Positions 25,212-34,764 of a stretch of DNA of 64,000 nucleotides are shown here, piece by piece (the first letter of the stretch is position 1; each line of letters begins with the position of its first letter). The translations under genes and the position numbers were made by a program. Source of the DNA: Chitinophagaceae bacterium (lineage in GTDB: Bacteria; Bacteroidota; Bacteroidia; Chitinophagales; Chitinophagaceae); assembly GCA_947454155.1 (NCBI GenBank), contig CANGIT010000012.1, positions 55,674-119,673 on the forward strand, given 5' to 3'. A model generated the notes under the pieces. That model worked only from the letters and a program-made list of their open reading frames with translations, ran no database searches and was not told where the DNA came from.

Positions 25212-26930
25212 TTAATTCACACCGTGCATCATTTTCTTCAATTTAGGAGAAATCAAAGCCAGTATCAAACCGGCGATGCCACACAGCACAACGAACACCA
25301 TGAAAAATTCATAGAGATTATGGATGGTGAAGCCTGCAAACACAGGATACTCTGTGCTTATTTGAAACTCAGTAAGCGCTTTCACCTGAGCAGGATCAAG
25401 GGTGATTTTTTTATCAAGTACGGCTTGTAAATCAATTTTCAACTCACTTGCCTTGACGAATTTATCTCCTGTAGCAGGCATGATGGCTCCTAAAGAACCT
25501 GCTAAAGCATAGCCCGCCGCATTAGCGATAAAGAACACCCCATATAATAAGGATGAAAATCTTTTTGGGGCAAGTTTACCTACTAAGGATAATCCTATGG
25601 GAGATAAACACAACTCACCGGCTGTTTGAATCAAATACAGCAGTATGAGCCATTTCACGGCCAGCAATTCACTCGAACCCAGGTCTTTTACATTGAAGGC
25701 AATGATCAGATAGCTGATAGCGATCAAAAATAATCCCCAGGCTTGTTTCATGGGAGATACAGGCTCTTTGCCTTTTGCTCTCAGCTTATCCCAGATAATA
25801 CTGAAAGGAACGGCCATCAAAACTACAAACAGACCGTTGAATATCTGAACCATCGAAGCCGGCATGTCCCAGCCAAAAAAGTTTCTGTCTGTTTGATTCG
25901 AGGCGATAAAAGTCAAAGAAGAACCGGCCTGTTCGAAAGCGGCCCAAAAGAAAATGATGAAGAAGGATACAATGTAAACTACAAATATCCTGTCTTTTTC
26001 AACTTTGGTGATGGAGGCGTCGGAAACAATCAAAACGGCCAGAGAAATCCCAGCTGAGTAAATGAAAGGGTAAATGATACCCTTCACTAATTTGCTCATT
26101 TCGAAAGAGCTGAACCCAAATTCACCTACCAATAGATACCTGAAAATAAAAAACAGCACTACAAAAATTCCGGTCACCAGGAGAATGGATTTTGATTTGA
26201 AATGTGCGGATTGCGCTTCTCCTTCTTCAAAATCCTCGGCAGTATTATGTTTAGGTAACCCTCCAATGGCACGTCCTTCGGGAGTTACAACGTATTTGTT
26301 TTTCAAAAAGAAAAAAGTCAGCGTGCCCACGAACATGGCAATCGCTGCGGCCAGAAATCCCCACTTGAAAGCGAAAGGATCCTGTTGATTACCAACTTTC
26401 ACATCACCAAGAATCGGGCAGATAAATTGCCCTAAAAACGCGCCAAGGTTGATGCCCATGTAGAAAATGGTGAAAGCGGTATCGAGTTTGTTTTTCTCAG
26501 ATTTGGGGTAAAGGCTACCCACCATCGAAGAGATATTGGGCTTGAAAAATCCATTTCCGAAAATAATAATCACGAGCCCTACCCACATCATGGATTTGGC
26601 TAGTGGCATATTGCCGTCGAATACATTGGCACTGAAGAACAACGAAAGCTGTCCAATGCCCATTAAAAGTCCACCAAGCATTATACAATTTCGATTTCCC
26701 AGAAATTTATCCGAAATGAAACCTCCCAACATCGGGGTCAAATAACAAAGTGCCAAAAAACCACCATAGAAAATGGCAGAATCAGCCTCCAGATACTTGA
26801 GTGAATGAACCATGAATAGAGCGAGCAAGGCTCTCATTCCGTAGAAATTGAAACGTTCCCACATCTCTGTGCCGAACAGAACCCATAATCCTTTCGGATG
26901 TCTTTTTTGCTGATTGATTGCTTCAGTCAT
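25212..26930 (-). CDS. POT-family proton-dependent oligopeptide transporter
   Basis: 572-residue inner-membrane symporter with about 14 helices. The POT signature ExxER is at Glu22/Glu25/Arg26 in GTEMWERFNFYG, and GGFISDKFLGNR and FTIFYMGINLGAF are the usual PTR2 motifs. Imports di- and tripeptides with protons. The C-terminal part includes a soluble loop (about 495-535) before the last helices, common in the Bacteroidota branch. It stands alone, with a 259-bp divergent region shared with purD. Confidence 0.9.
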   Translation of the reverse strand: MTEAINQQKRHPKGLWVLFGTEMWERFNFYGMRALLALFMVHSLKYLEADSAIFYGGFLALCYLTPMLGGFISDKFLGNRNCIMLGGLLMGIGQLSLFFSANVFDGNMPLAKSMMWVGLVIIIFGNGFFKPNISSMVGSLYPKSEKNKLDTAFTIFYMGINLGAFLGQFICPILGDVKVGNQQDPFAFKWGFLAAAIAMFVGTLTFFFLKNKYVVTPEGRAIGGLPKHNTAEDFEEGEAQSAHFKSKSILLVTGIFVVLFFIFRYLLVGEFGFSSFEMSKLVKGIIYPFIYSAGISLAVLIVSDASITKVEKDRIFVVYIVSFFIIFFWAAFEQAGSSLTFIASNQTDRNFFGWDMPASMVQIFNGLFVVLMAVPFSIIWDKLRAKGKEPVSPMKQAWGLFLIAISYLIIAFNVKDLGSSELLAVKWLILLYLIQTAGELCLSPIGLSLVGKLAPKRFSSLLYGVFFIANAAGYALAGSLGAIMPATGDKFVKASELKIDLQAVLDKKITLDPAQVKALTEFQISTEYPVFAGFTIHNLYEFFMVFVVLCGIAGLILALISPKLKKMMHGVN

Positions 26931-27189
26931 AATAGTTTATTTGTTCCGGTTAATTGGTTAAGTGACGACAAAATACAGAATTTATATTTACGGAAATCAT
27001 TTTATTCAATTAACTGCGCGCGTAATCCACCACTTGTTGAAAGAATAAATCGCCGTATTGTCATTCCAAAAGAATTGAGATATATTTTCGCACACCATAT
27101 CATCGTCACCTCATCATCGCAGTGGCAAGGGGCTTCCTTCGTGGATGTTTTAATTGCTAATAAAATTGATGAAAATAAAATTTAGAACA

Positions 27190-28470
27190 ATGAACATTCT
27201 GTTGCTGGGATCCGGCGGTCGTGAACATGCCTTGGCCAAAAAAATCACTGAAAGTCCTAATTGTCAGCAGTTGTTCATCGCGCCAGGTAATGCGGGCACA
27301 GCCACTTGCGGCACCAACCTCAATTTCAAAGCCACGGATTTCGAGGCCATTAGAAATTTGTTGCTGGAGAAAGATATTTCCATGGTGGTGGTGGGCCCCG
27401 AAGATCCGCTGGTTAAAGGTATTTACGATTTCATCACCCAGGACAAAGATACCCGGCACGTACAAGTGATTGGCCCTTCCGCTTTTTCCGCTCAGCTGGA
27501 AGGCAGCAAATCTTTTGCAAAATCATTTATGGCCAGACATGCCATTCCCACTGCATCTTATCGCGAATTCACTGCCGACAACTTCGGAGAAGGACTTGTT
27601 TATATCAGCGGCCATTCGTTGCCGATAGTATTGAAAGCCGACGGACTGGCTGCAGGTAAAGGCGTTCTGATTTGTTCAACACACGAAGAGGCCGCTGAAG
27701 GCTTCAAAGCCATGATACAAGATGCACGATTTGGTGAAGCCGGAAAAAAAGTGGTCATCGAATCTTACCTGAAAGGCATTGAGGTAAGTGTGTTTGTGCT
27801 TACCGATGGACAGTCGTTTGTTGTTCTCCCCGAAGCCAAAGATTATAAAAGGGTGGGTGAAGGCGATACGGGTCTCAATACAGGCGGAATGGGTGCAGTG
27901 AGTCCGGTTCCTTTTTTTGATGATGAATTGAAAAAGAAAATTTTGGAACGCATCGTATGGCCTACCATCAAAGGATTGCAGAAAGAGAACATGGTGTACA
28001 AAGGGTTCATTTTTCTGGGACTGATGGTTGATAACGGTGAGCCCTACATGATTGAATACAATTGCCGCATGGGAGATCCGGAAACCGAAGTGGTGATTCC
28101 CCGCATCACTGCCGACCTGGTTGAACTGTTCAAGGCCGTGGGCAACGGCACCTTGGCCGAACAGCAACTTTCTGTTGATGAAAGAACTGCAGTGACCACC
28201 ATCGCTGTCAGCGGCGGTTATCCCGGAGAATATGTCAATGGCAAGGAGATTTTCGGATTGGAGCAGCCCAAAAACGCAGACGTCATGGTGTATCATGCCG
28301 GTACTACAAGCACAACCGCCGGTGTAGTAACTAACGGAGGACGTGTACTTGCTGTTACGGCTTTTGGTAACAACATTAAAGAAGCTGCAGATAAATCGAG
28401 GGAAGCCCTTTCAACACTTTGTTTTGAAGGGATGTATTACCGTCGCGACATCGGTTATGAGTTTGATTGA
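27190..28470 (+). CDS. purD: Phosphoribosylamine-glycine ligase
   Basis: Second step of purine synthesis: phosphoribosylamine + glycine + ATP to GAR. 426 residues, ATP-grasp. N-terminal LLLGSGGREHALA, central VLKADGLAAGKGVLI, FLGLMVDNGEPYMIEYNCRMGDPETE are hallmark segments. The ATG at 27190 is chosen because family members start at MNILLLGSGGRE; a longer frame from 27154 adds 12 unrelated residues. Confidence 0.95.
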   Translation: MNILLLGSGGREHALAKKITESPNCQQLFIAPGNAGTATCGTNLNFKATDFEAIRNLLLEKDISMVVVGPEDPLVKGIYDFITQDKDTRHVQVIGPSAFSAQLEGSKSFAKSFMARHAIPTASYREFTADNFGEGLVYISGHSLPIVLKADGLAAGKGVLICSTHEEAAEGFKAMIQDARFGEAGKKVVIESYLKGIEVSVFVLTDGQSFVVLPEAKDYKRVGEGDTGLNTGGMGAVSPVPFFDDELKKKILERIVWPTIKGLQKENMVYKGFIFLGLMVDNGEPYMIEYNCRMGDPETEVVIPRITADLVELFKAVGNGTLAEQQLSVDERTAVTTIAVSGGYPGEYVNGKEIFGLEQPKNADVMVYHAGTTSTTAGVVTNGGRVLAVTAFGNNIKEAADKSREALSTLCFEGMYYRRDIGYEFD

Positions 28471-28659
28471 TAGCAAATGGACCGAAGTTGTTTTTCGCTA
28501 ACAAATTTAGCAATCGGAAAGATTGATGTCGTTGCCTCAAAAATCGCCCAAATATTTTCGGATAAGTTTGAAAATAAATTGTTTAGAAATCAATTATCCA
28601 ATAAATTACATGAACTTTGCCTGGCAATTTAGAAAGCAACAGTCTTATCAATTTTCAAC

Positions 28660-29685
28660 ATGGGAATTTTTAATTTTTTCACACAAGAGATCGCAATAGA
28701 TCTGGGTACGGCCAACACGCTCATCATTCACAACGATGAGGTGGTGGTGAACGAGCCCTCCATAGTGGCCTTAGACCGCAACAACCCCAAATTATTATTG
28801 GCCGTGGGCAAGAAGGCATTGATGATGCACGAGAAAACCCACGAAAGCATCCGCACCGTTCGTCCTTTACGTGATGGTGTGATTGCCGATTTCAATGCGG
28901 CAGAGTTGATGATCAGAGAATTGATCAAATTGGTATATCCCAAAAAACCTTTGTTTGCACCCAGCTGGAGAATGATGATCTGTATTCCAAGCAGTATCAC
29001 CGAGGTGGAAAAAAGAGCGGTGCGCGACAGTGCTGAACAAGCTGGCGCCAAAGAAGTTTATCTGATTCACGAACCCATGGCTGCGGCCTTGGGTATCGGC
29101 ATAGACGTTGAAGAACCTGTTGGCAATATGATCATCGACATTGGCGGAGGAACCACCGGAATCACAGTGATTGCTCTTGCAGGTATTGTATGCGACCAAA
29201 GTATCCGTATTGCCGGCGATGAATTTACTGCCGATATCATGGAAGCCCTTCGTCGCTATCACAGCCTTTTGATCGGTGAGCGTACTGCCGAACAAATCAA
29301 GATTCAGATTGGTGCGGCCATCAAGGATTTGGACAATCCACCCGATGATATTCCAGTAAACGGAAGAGATCTGGTAACCGGTATTCCCAAACAGGTGATG
29401 GTCAGTTATCAGGAAGTGGCAGAAGCACTCGACAAAAGCATTTTCAAAATTGAAGAGGCGATTCTCAAGGCACTTGAAACCACACCGCCCGAACTGGCGG
29501 CAGATATTTACAGAAGAGGTCTCTACATTACCGGTGGCGGTTCTTTGTTGAGAGGATTGGACAAACGTCTCACCAACAAAATCAAACTCCCGGTTCATGT
29601 AGCCGACGATCCGCTGAAAAGCGTGGTAAGAGGTACCGGCATCGCACTCAAAAACTACGATCGTTTCCCATTTGTGATGAGATAA
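28660..29685 (+). CDS. mreB: Rod-shape actin MreB
   Basis: Bacterial actin forming membrane-bound filaments that guide side-wall synthesis; 341 residues. Phosphate 1 motif EIAIDLGTANTLI, phosphate 2 MIIDIGGGTTGITVIAL and adenosine motif ITGGGSLLRGLDKR are present. First gene of a canonical elongasome block mreB-mreC-mreD-mrdA-rodA running to 34700, implying a rod-shaped cell. A weak -7 box (GAACTTTG, 28612-28619) lies 41 bp upstream. Confidence 0.97.
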   Translation: MGIFNFFTQEIAIDLGTANTLIIHNDEVVVNEPSIVALDRNNPKLLLAVGKKALMMHEKTHESIRTVRPLRDGVIADFNAAELMIRELIKLVYPKKPLFAPSWRMMICIPSSITEVEKRAVRDSAEQAGAKEVYLIHEPMAAALGIGIDVEEPVGNMIIDIGGGTTGITVIALAGIVCDQSIRIAGDEFTADIMEALRRYHSLLIGERTAEQIKIQIGAAIKDLDNPPDDIPVNGRDLVTGIPKQVMVSYQEVAEALDKSIFKIEEAILKALETTPPELAADIYRRGLYITGGGSLLRGLDKRLTNKIKLPVHVADDPLKSVVRGTGIALKNYDRFPFVMR

Positions 29686-29735
29686 TGCCTTTCAGATTTT
29701 TTAGCCTACTTGTCACAGCCTAACAATAGCAGCAG

Positions 29736-30590
29736 TTGAGAAACATCTTTTTTTTCATTCGGCGTCATTTCAATTTTTTACTCTTCCTGTTTTTACAGGT
29801 GATGTCGTTTTATTTTATTGTAACCTATAGCCAATACCATCATGCTGTTTTTGGCAGGTTCTCCAATTACATCACTGGAAATATCAATACGCGTTACACG
29901 GATGTGCAACAGTATTTTTATTTGCGCAAAACCAACGACTCGCTGGTAAAAGCCAATGAAGCGTTATACAATAAACTCAAACAGGACTATGCTATTCCGG
30001 ATACTGTTACCCGTGAAATAATCGACACCATGCGGCTGGATTCTCTGGTGCAATACAAAAAAATAACCTACCTCAGTGCTCGTGTTGTTTCCAATGCCGT
30101 AACCTCACAAAGTAATTTTATTGTGCTTTCCCGTGGCCGAGATTTGGGTGTTAAAGAAGGAATGGGCGTGGTGGATGTGAACAATGATGTGGTGGGTATA
30201 GTAACTGATGTGGATGACAAGTATGCTGTTGTGATGAGCATGTTACACAAAGACAGTCACATCAGCGGCAAACTTGAAAAAAGTGGTGAAACAGGTACTT
30301 TGAACTGGAATGGGGAGCAGCCCAATGTGGTGACACTTACCGGAATCCCTAAAAGTGCCAAAGTAGTTAAAGGAGATAAAGTCATTTCAAGCGGGTTCAG
30401 CACTGCTTTTCCAAAAGGACTATCTATTGGCAAGGTGCAGGCGATTTTCAAAGAAACCCGCTCCAACTATTTCAGCATCCGAATACAAACCGCAGCAGAT
30501 TTTCACTCCTTACAATATGTGTATGTGATTGATAATGCCGATAGGGAAGGCGCAAATAACATGCTCGAAAAAACAAAACAAAAGCATTGA
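29736..30590 (+). CDS. mreC: Rod-shape protein MreC
   Basis: 284 residues; single N-terminal membrane helix (FNFLLFLFLQVMSFYFIV), a coiled-coil stretch (about 60-85) and a periplasmic beta-domain pair with VVSNAVTSQSNFIVLSRG and GVVDVNNDVVGIV. Scaffolds PBP2-RodA to MreB. The start codon is TTG (29736): the resulting MRNIFFFIRRHFNF matches the typical family N-terminus, and no ATG is suitably placed. Confidence 0.93.
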   Translation: MRNIFFFIRRHFNFLLFLFLQVMSFYFIVTYSQYHHAVFGRFSNYITGNINTRYTDVQQYFYLRKTNDSLVKANEALYNKLKQDYAIPDTVTREIIDTMRLDSLVQYKKITYLSARVVSNAVTSQSNFIVLSRGRDLGVKEGMGVVDVNNDVVGIVTDVDDKYAVVMSMLHKDSHISGKLEKSGETGTLNWNGEQPNVVTLTGIPKSAKVVKGDKVISSGFSTAFPKGLSIGKVQAIFKETRSNYFSIRIQTAADFHSLQYVYVIDNADREGANNMLEKTKQKH

Positions 30591-30599
30591 TATTGACTT

Positions 30600-31133
30600 A
30601 TGGGAAGTTTATTTAAAAATATCATCCGATTCATGCTGCTGATTTTGTTTCAAGTATATGTCCTCGACAAAATTCACCTGCATCAGATGGTCACCCCCTA
30701 CATTTATTTCATCTTCATTCTCTGGCTGCCTTTTAAAATCAACCGATCGTGGTTGATGGTATTGGCTTTCGTATTGGGTTTCACTTTGGACAGCTTTAGG
30801 CATTTTCCGGGTTTTCATGCGGCGGCCTGTGTGTTAATGGCCTATATCCGACCGTTCATCATCAATCTCCTGATTCCGCAGGAAGGATCGGAAACAAACT
30901 ACGAAGAACCTTCTTTTCAAAGTATGGGAGGGATGTTGCCCTATTTGATTTATATGGCGATTCTAATCTTTATCCATAACATTTGGTTATTCCTGCTTGA
31001 AGCCTGGCAACTGGCCGATGTGGGATATTTTTTCCTCAATACGTTGTTTTCTACAATCATCTCTCTGCTACTTGTCTTTATTGTAGAGTTGATTTTCTCC
31101 AGAAACCAGAAATTCAGAACCAATACCAAATAA
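30600..31133 (+). CDS. mreD: Rod-shape protein MreD
   Basis: 177 residues, five to six hydrophobic helices, start only 9 bp after mreC. The segment GFTLDSFRHFPGFHAAACVLMAYIR sits where MreD proteins have their conserved Gly/Asp/Leu region. Little sequence conservation is usual for this family, so position in the mre operon is a main support. Confidence 0.87.
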   Translation: MGSLFKNIIRFMLLILFQVYVLDKIHLHQMVTPYIYFIFILWLPFKINRSWLMVLAFVLGFTLDSFRHFPGFHAAACVLMAYIRPFIINLLIPQEGSETNYEEPSFQSMGGMLPYLIYMAILIFIHNIWLFLLEAWQLADVGYFFLNTLFSTIISLLLVFIVELIFSRNQKFRTNTK

Positions 31134-31230
31134 AAATTTTCAGCAAATCCGATTTAAGCATCAAGTCAGAAGTTTTTTCTGATTAATTTACATGCTGTTA
31201 TTTTGAATCAAAGCGTAAAAAAATCAACAG

Positions 31231-33342
31231 GTGCCTGTTTATAACCAATCGAGAAAAAATGTCATCAGGCTCATCTTCATTTCCCTGTTTGTCATCATCG
31301 TATTAAGATTGTTCACCTTGCAGGTGATTACCAGCAAATACAAGGTGCTGGCAGAAGACCAGGGGACTTTCCGCAAGGTGGTATATCCCGATCGCGGAAT
31401 TGTGTTTGACAGAAAGAAAAACGCCATCCTCCAGAATACCAACATTTCCGACCTGATGGTTACGCCCAACAAGCTGAAAGGGATAGATACAATGTCCCTA
31501 TGCAGCATTCTGGATATTGATACGGCACAATTCAAAAAAAGAATCATCGATCTGATCATCAAAAACGGAAGGTCAAGGTCATCTGTCTTTGAGCCTCTGT
31601 TGAGTGAGGAAAAGATGGCCAAACTCAACGAGTCGATGTTCAAGTTTGCTCCCGCATTTTACATGCAGGAACGTTCTGTTCGTTCTTATCCGTACAGTGC
31701 TGCCGCTAACGTACTCGGATACACGGCCGAAGTAGACACCAATTTTCTCAAGAAGCATCCGGGAGAAGGATATGTGGCCGGTGATTATGCCGGTATGACC
31801 GGAATAGAGAGAAGCTACGAGAAAGTGCTGATGGGCGTAAGGGGCATCGAATACTGGAAACGAGACAACAAGAACAGACTTACAGAAAGACTCGAAAAAG
31901 GAATCTACGATACGGCCGCATTTGCCGGTCAAAATCTTTACACCTCACTGGACATCGAATTGCAGGAGCTTGGCGAAAAGCTGATGCAAAACAAACTGGG
32001 CTCCATTGTGGCGGTAGATCCTAAAACAGGAGGTATACTCGCCATGGTGAGTGCGCCTACTTATCAGCCACAGTACCTAACGGGTAGCGAAAGACGAAAA
32101 CATTTTTCCGAGTTATTTCTGGATCCTTCGCTTCCGCTGCTCAACAGAACCGTCAGTGCCACCTATTCTCCGGGTTCAACTTTCAAAACACTGCAGGCGC
32201 TGATTGGACTTCATGAAGGTGTGATTACCACAGATACAAGATTTTCCTGCAGCGGTGCTTTCTATGGCTGTGGCGGCGGTCATGCCATGAAATGCCTTGA
32301 TAAAGGAACTTTCGACCTCAGGCATGCCATCACCGTATCCGACAACACCTATTTTGCCAATGTGATGCAACGCGTGATCAGCAATCCTAAATTTCCCTCA
32401 TCCGACAGTGCTTTGACCCATTGGGATAATTACATGTACGGTTTCGGGCTGGGCCATAAACTGGGCGTGGATGTGCCTTCCGAAAAAAGCGGTAATATCC
32501 CCACACCTAAATATTACAACAAAGTTTACGGTCAGGGACACTGGAACTTCTGTACTTTTCGTTCTGTCAGTATCGGACAGGGAGAAGTGGATGTAACGCC
32601 CTTACAGGTGGCCAACGAGATGGCTTACATCGCCAATAAAGGCTGGTATTACATTCCTCATGTGGTTGATTCCATTGAGGGTGGCGACAAATACGGAATG
32701 CTGGAGAAGTACAGAAAAAAAATTGTGCCCACCAATATCCCAGACAGTATTTTTGAAGCGGTGCACGATGGCATGCAAAATGTAGTGGAGCAGGGCACAG
32801 GTATCGGGGCAAAAATCAAAGAAATTGCTATTTGCGGTAAAACCGGTACGGTGGAAAATTATTACAAAGGCGTCAAGCAGCCTAATCACTCCTTTTTCTG
32901 CGGCTTCGCACCTCGCGATAATCCAAAAATCGCCATCATGTGTGTGGTAGAAAACAGCGGACGCTTCGGTGGCACCTATGCGGCTCCGATAGTAGGGCTG
33001 ATGATTGAAAAATATCTAAAAGATTCCATCACCGATCCGGCCAAACTGAACCGCCTGGATAAGTTGTCTAAAATGAATCTGATACCCCCACGCATAGATG
33101 CAGAAATCAGAAGACAGGATTCCATCCGTCATTCAAGAGATTCCGCTTATCTGATGGCCAAAGGATTTGTGAGGCTGGTGCGTGACACCGTGGGCATCGA
33201 TGATGATCAGCTCGACAAGGATGATCTTGAAAAATCCAACAAGAGCAAACCCGGCGACAAAAGAAAAAAAGACAGTACAGAACGGCATGAGGCGGTTCTT
33301 CCTTCCAAGAAAAAAAACAATCAAAGACATAGAAGACCTTAA
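31231..33342 (+). CDS. mrdA: Penicillin-binding protein 2 (elongation transpeptidase)
   Basis: Cross-links peptidoglycan in the side wall with RodA. 703 residues: membrane anchor at 11-31, dimerisation/pedestal domain with PDRGIVFDRK, transpeptidase with active-site Ser316-Lys319 (SPGSTFK), SDN triad in TVSDNTYF and KTG in CGKTGTVEN. The C-terminal 60 residues are a charged, disordered tail rich in Lys, Asp and Ser. Start codon GTG at 31231 gives MPVYNQSRKNVIRLIF, the usual N-terminus in this phylum. Confidence 0.95.
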   Translation: MPVYNQSRKNVIRLIFISLFVIIVLRLFTLQVITSKYKVLAEDQGTFRKVVYPDRGIVFDRKKNAILQNTNISDLMVTPNKLKGIDTMSLCSILDIDTAQFKKRIIDLIIKNGRSRSSVFEPLLSEEKMAKLNESMFKFAPAFYMQERSVRSYPYSAAANVLGYTAEVDTNFLKKHPGEGYVAGDYAGMTGIERSYEKVLMGVRGIEYWKRDNKNRLTERLEKGIYDTAAFAGQNLYTSLDIELQELGEKLMQNKLGSIVAVDPKTGGILAMVSAPTYQPQYLTGSERRKHFSELFLDPSLPLLNRTVSATYSPGSTFKTLQALIGLHEGVITTDTRFSCSGAFYGCGGGHAMKCLDKGTFDLRHAITVSDNTYFANVMQRVISNPKFPSSDSALTHWDNYMYGFGLGHKLGVDVPSEKSGNIPTPKYYNKVYGQGHWNFCTFRSVSIGQGEVDVTPLQVANEMAYIANKGWYYIPHVVDSIEGGDKYGMLEKYRKKIVPTNIPDSIFEAVHDGMQNVVEQGTGIGAKIKEIAICGKTGTVENYYKGVKQPNHSFFCGFAPRDNPKIAIMCVVENSGRFGGTYAAPIVGLMIEKYLKDSITDPAKLNRLDKLSKMNLIPPRIDAEIRRQDSIRHSRDSAYLMAKGFVRLVRDTVGIDDDQLDKDDLEKSNKSKPGDKRKKDSTERHEAVLPSKKKNNQRHRRP

Positions 33343-33350
33343 AGCCAAGT

Positions 33351-34700
33351 ATGTATCAGAAGAAAAATATCAATGCCAACGATAAGGACTGGGTCATCAT
33401 CTGGTTGTACATCATCATTTCTATAATTGGGCTGCTTTGTATTTTTTCGGTGGAATACAGGGCCAATGAGAATATCATCAAAAACATCATGGGGCTTGAA
33501 AAAAATTACAGCAAACAATTGTTTTTCCTGGTCATAGGGGCGGTGCTGGCCACCTTTATCCTGTTGACAGACAGTAAGTTTTTTACCGCTACGCCCAATA
33601 TTCTCTACATCATTGGAATTGCCCTCATGGGGCTCACTTTCGTTGTCGGTAAAAATGTGAATGGCTCCAACAGTTGGATTCCACTGGGCTTCATGAATCT
33701 ACAGCCTGTTGAAACCTGCAAGATTTTCACCGCTCTGGCACTGGCCAAATATCTCTCGAGGCCCGAAACAGACTTTACAAAATCGAGGTCGCAGCTGATC
33801 GCCTCAGGCATTTGCTTTCTGCCTGTTGTATTTTCGCTTTTGCAAAATGAAACAGGACTCGCTTTGGTGTATTTCACTTTTCTTTTGCCGATGTATCGCG
33901 AAGGCTTCCCTCCCATTTATCTCATTCTAGGCGCTTCCTTTGGCGTGCTGCTGGTATTGGGCTTGTTATTGCCTCCTTTTCAACTTAGCCTGGGACTGAC
34001 GGTATTGGCATTGATGGCGATTTATTTCTTAAAAAGAAGGATGAAAAGAGAGAAATCAATTTTGATGGTTATTGTTTCAGGTTGGGTCATCAGCGTTGTT
34101 TTTGTGGGGCTTGCAGTTCCTTTCATGTTCAAGCATGTTTTTCAAAAGTATCAGGCGGATAGGATTTTTAGTATGGTGGGGCGCGATAATCCCTATGTGG
34201 ATAAAGACTCAAGTCAGGTAACCGCTGTGATTACCACAACCAAAAAAGGAAAAGGCGACAATGAGAATTACAACGTCAAACAATCCAAAATAGCCATAGG
34301 TTCAGGAGGCTTGCTGGGCAAAGGCTTTTTGAAAGGAACACAAACACAAGGTGATTTTGTTCCGGAACAACATACCGATTTTATTTTCACCTCATTGGGC
34401 GAAAACTTCGGTTTTGTGGGCTGTACAATACTTATGATGCTCTACCTGGGCTTACTACTAAGAATCGTATTTGTCGCTGAACGGCAACGAAGCACCTTCA
34501 GTAGAGTTTACGCCTATTCAGTGGCTGCCATCATCTTTTTTCACGTAGCCATCAATATTTGCATGACCATCGGTCTCGCACCCGTTATCGGCATCACCTT
34601 ACCCTTGATGAGTTATGGCGGCTCTTCGCTGCTTACGTTCACCATTCTCATTTTTATCTTGGTGCGTTTAGATGCTGACAGGCAGATGGTACTTCGATAA
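33351..34700 (+). CDS. rodA: SEDS glycosyltransferase RodA
   Basis: Polymerises lipid II during elongation, partner of PBP2. 449 residues, about ten membrane helices. Family landmarks include WIPLGFMNLQPVETCK, GGLLGKGFLKGTQTQ, FVPEQHTDFIFTSLGENFG with the catalytic Asp, and TLPLMSYGGSSLL. The roughly 70-residue loop before QSKIAIGSGG is longer than in E. coli. Begins 8 bp after mrdA, so translational coupling is likely. Confidence 0.95.
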   Translation: MYQKKNINANDKDWVIIWLYIIISIIGLLCIFSVEYRANENIIKNIMGLEKNYSKQLFFLVIGAVLATFILLTDSKFFTATPNILYIIGIALMGLTFVVGKNVNGSNSWIPLGFMNLQPVETCKIFTALALAKYLSRPETDFTKSRSQLIASGICFLPVVFSLLQNETGLALVYFTFLLPMYREGFPPIYLILGASFGVLLVLGLLLPPFQLSLGLTVLALMAIYFLKRRMKREKSILMVIVSGWVISVVFVGLAVPFMFKHVFQKYQADRIFSMVGRDNPYVDKDSSQVTAVITTTKKGKGDNENYNVKQSKIAIGSGGLLGKGFLKGTQTQGDFVPEQHTDFIFTSLGENFGFVGCTILMMLYLGLLLRIVFVAERQRSTFSRVYAYSVAAIIFFHVAINICMTIGLAPVIGITLPLMSYGGSSLLTFTILIFILVRLDADRQMVLR

Positions 34701-34764
34701 AAAATATTTTTTTAGTTTGTGCATTTTATTTCGGCATCGCATCTGGGGCTGAAAATTGCAAAAC

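Noticed and set aside
28867..29598. 243-residue minus-strand frame
   Set aside because: Antisense shadow of mreB.
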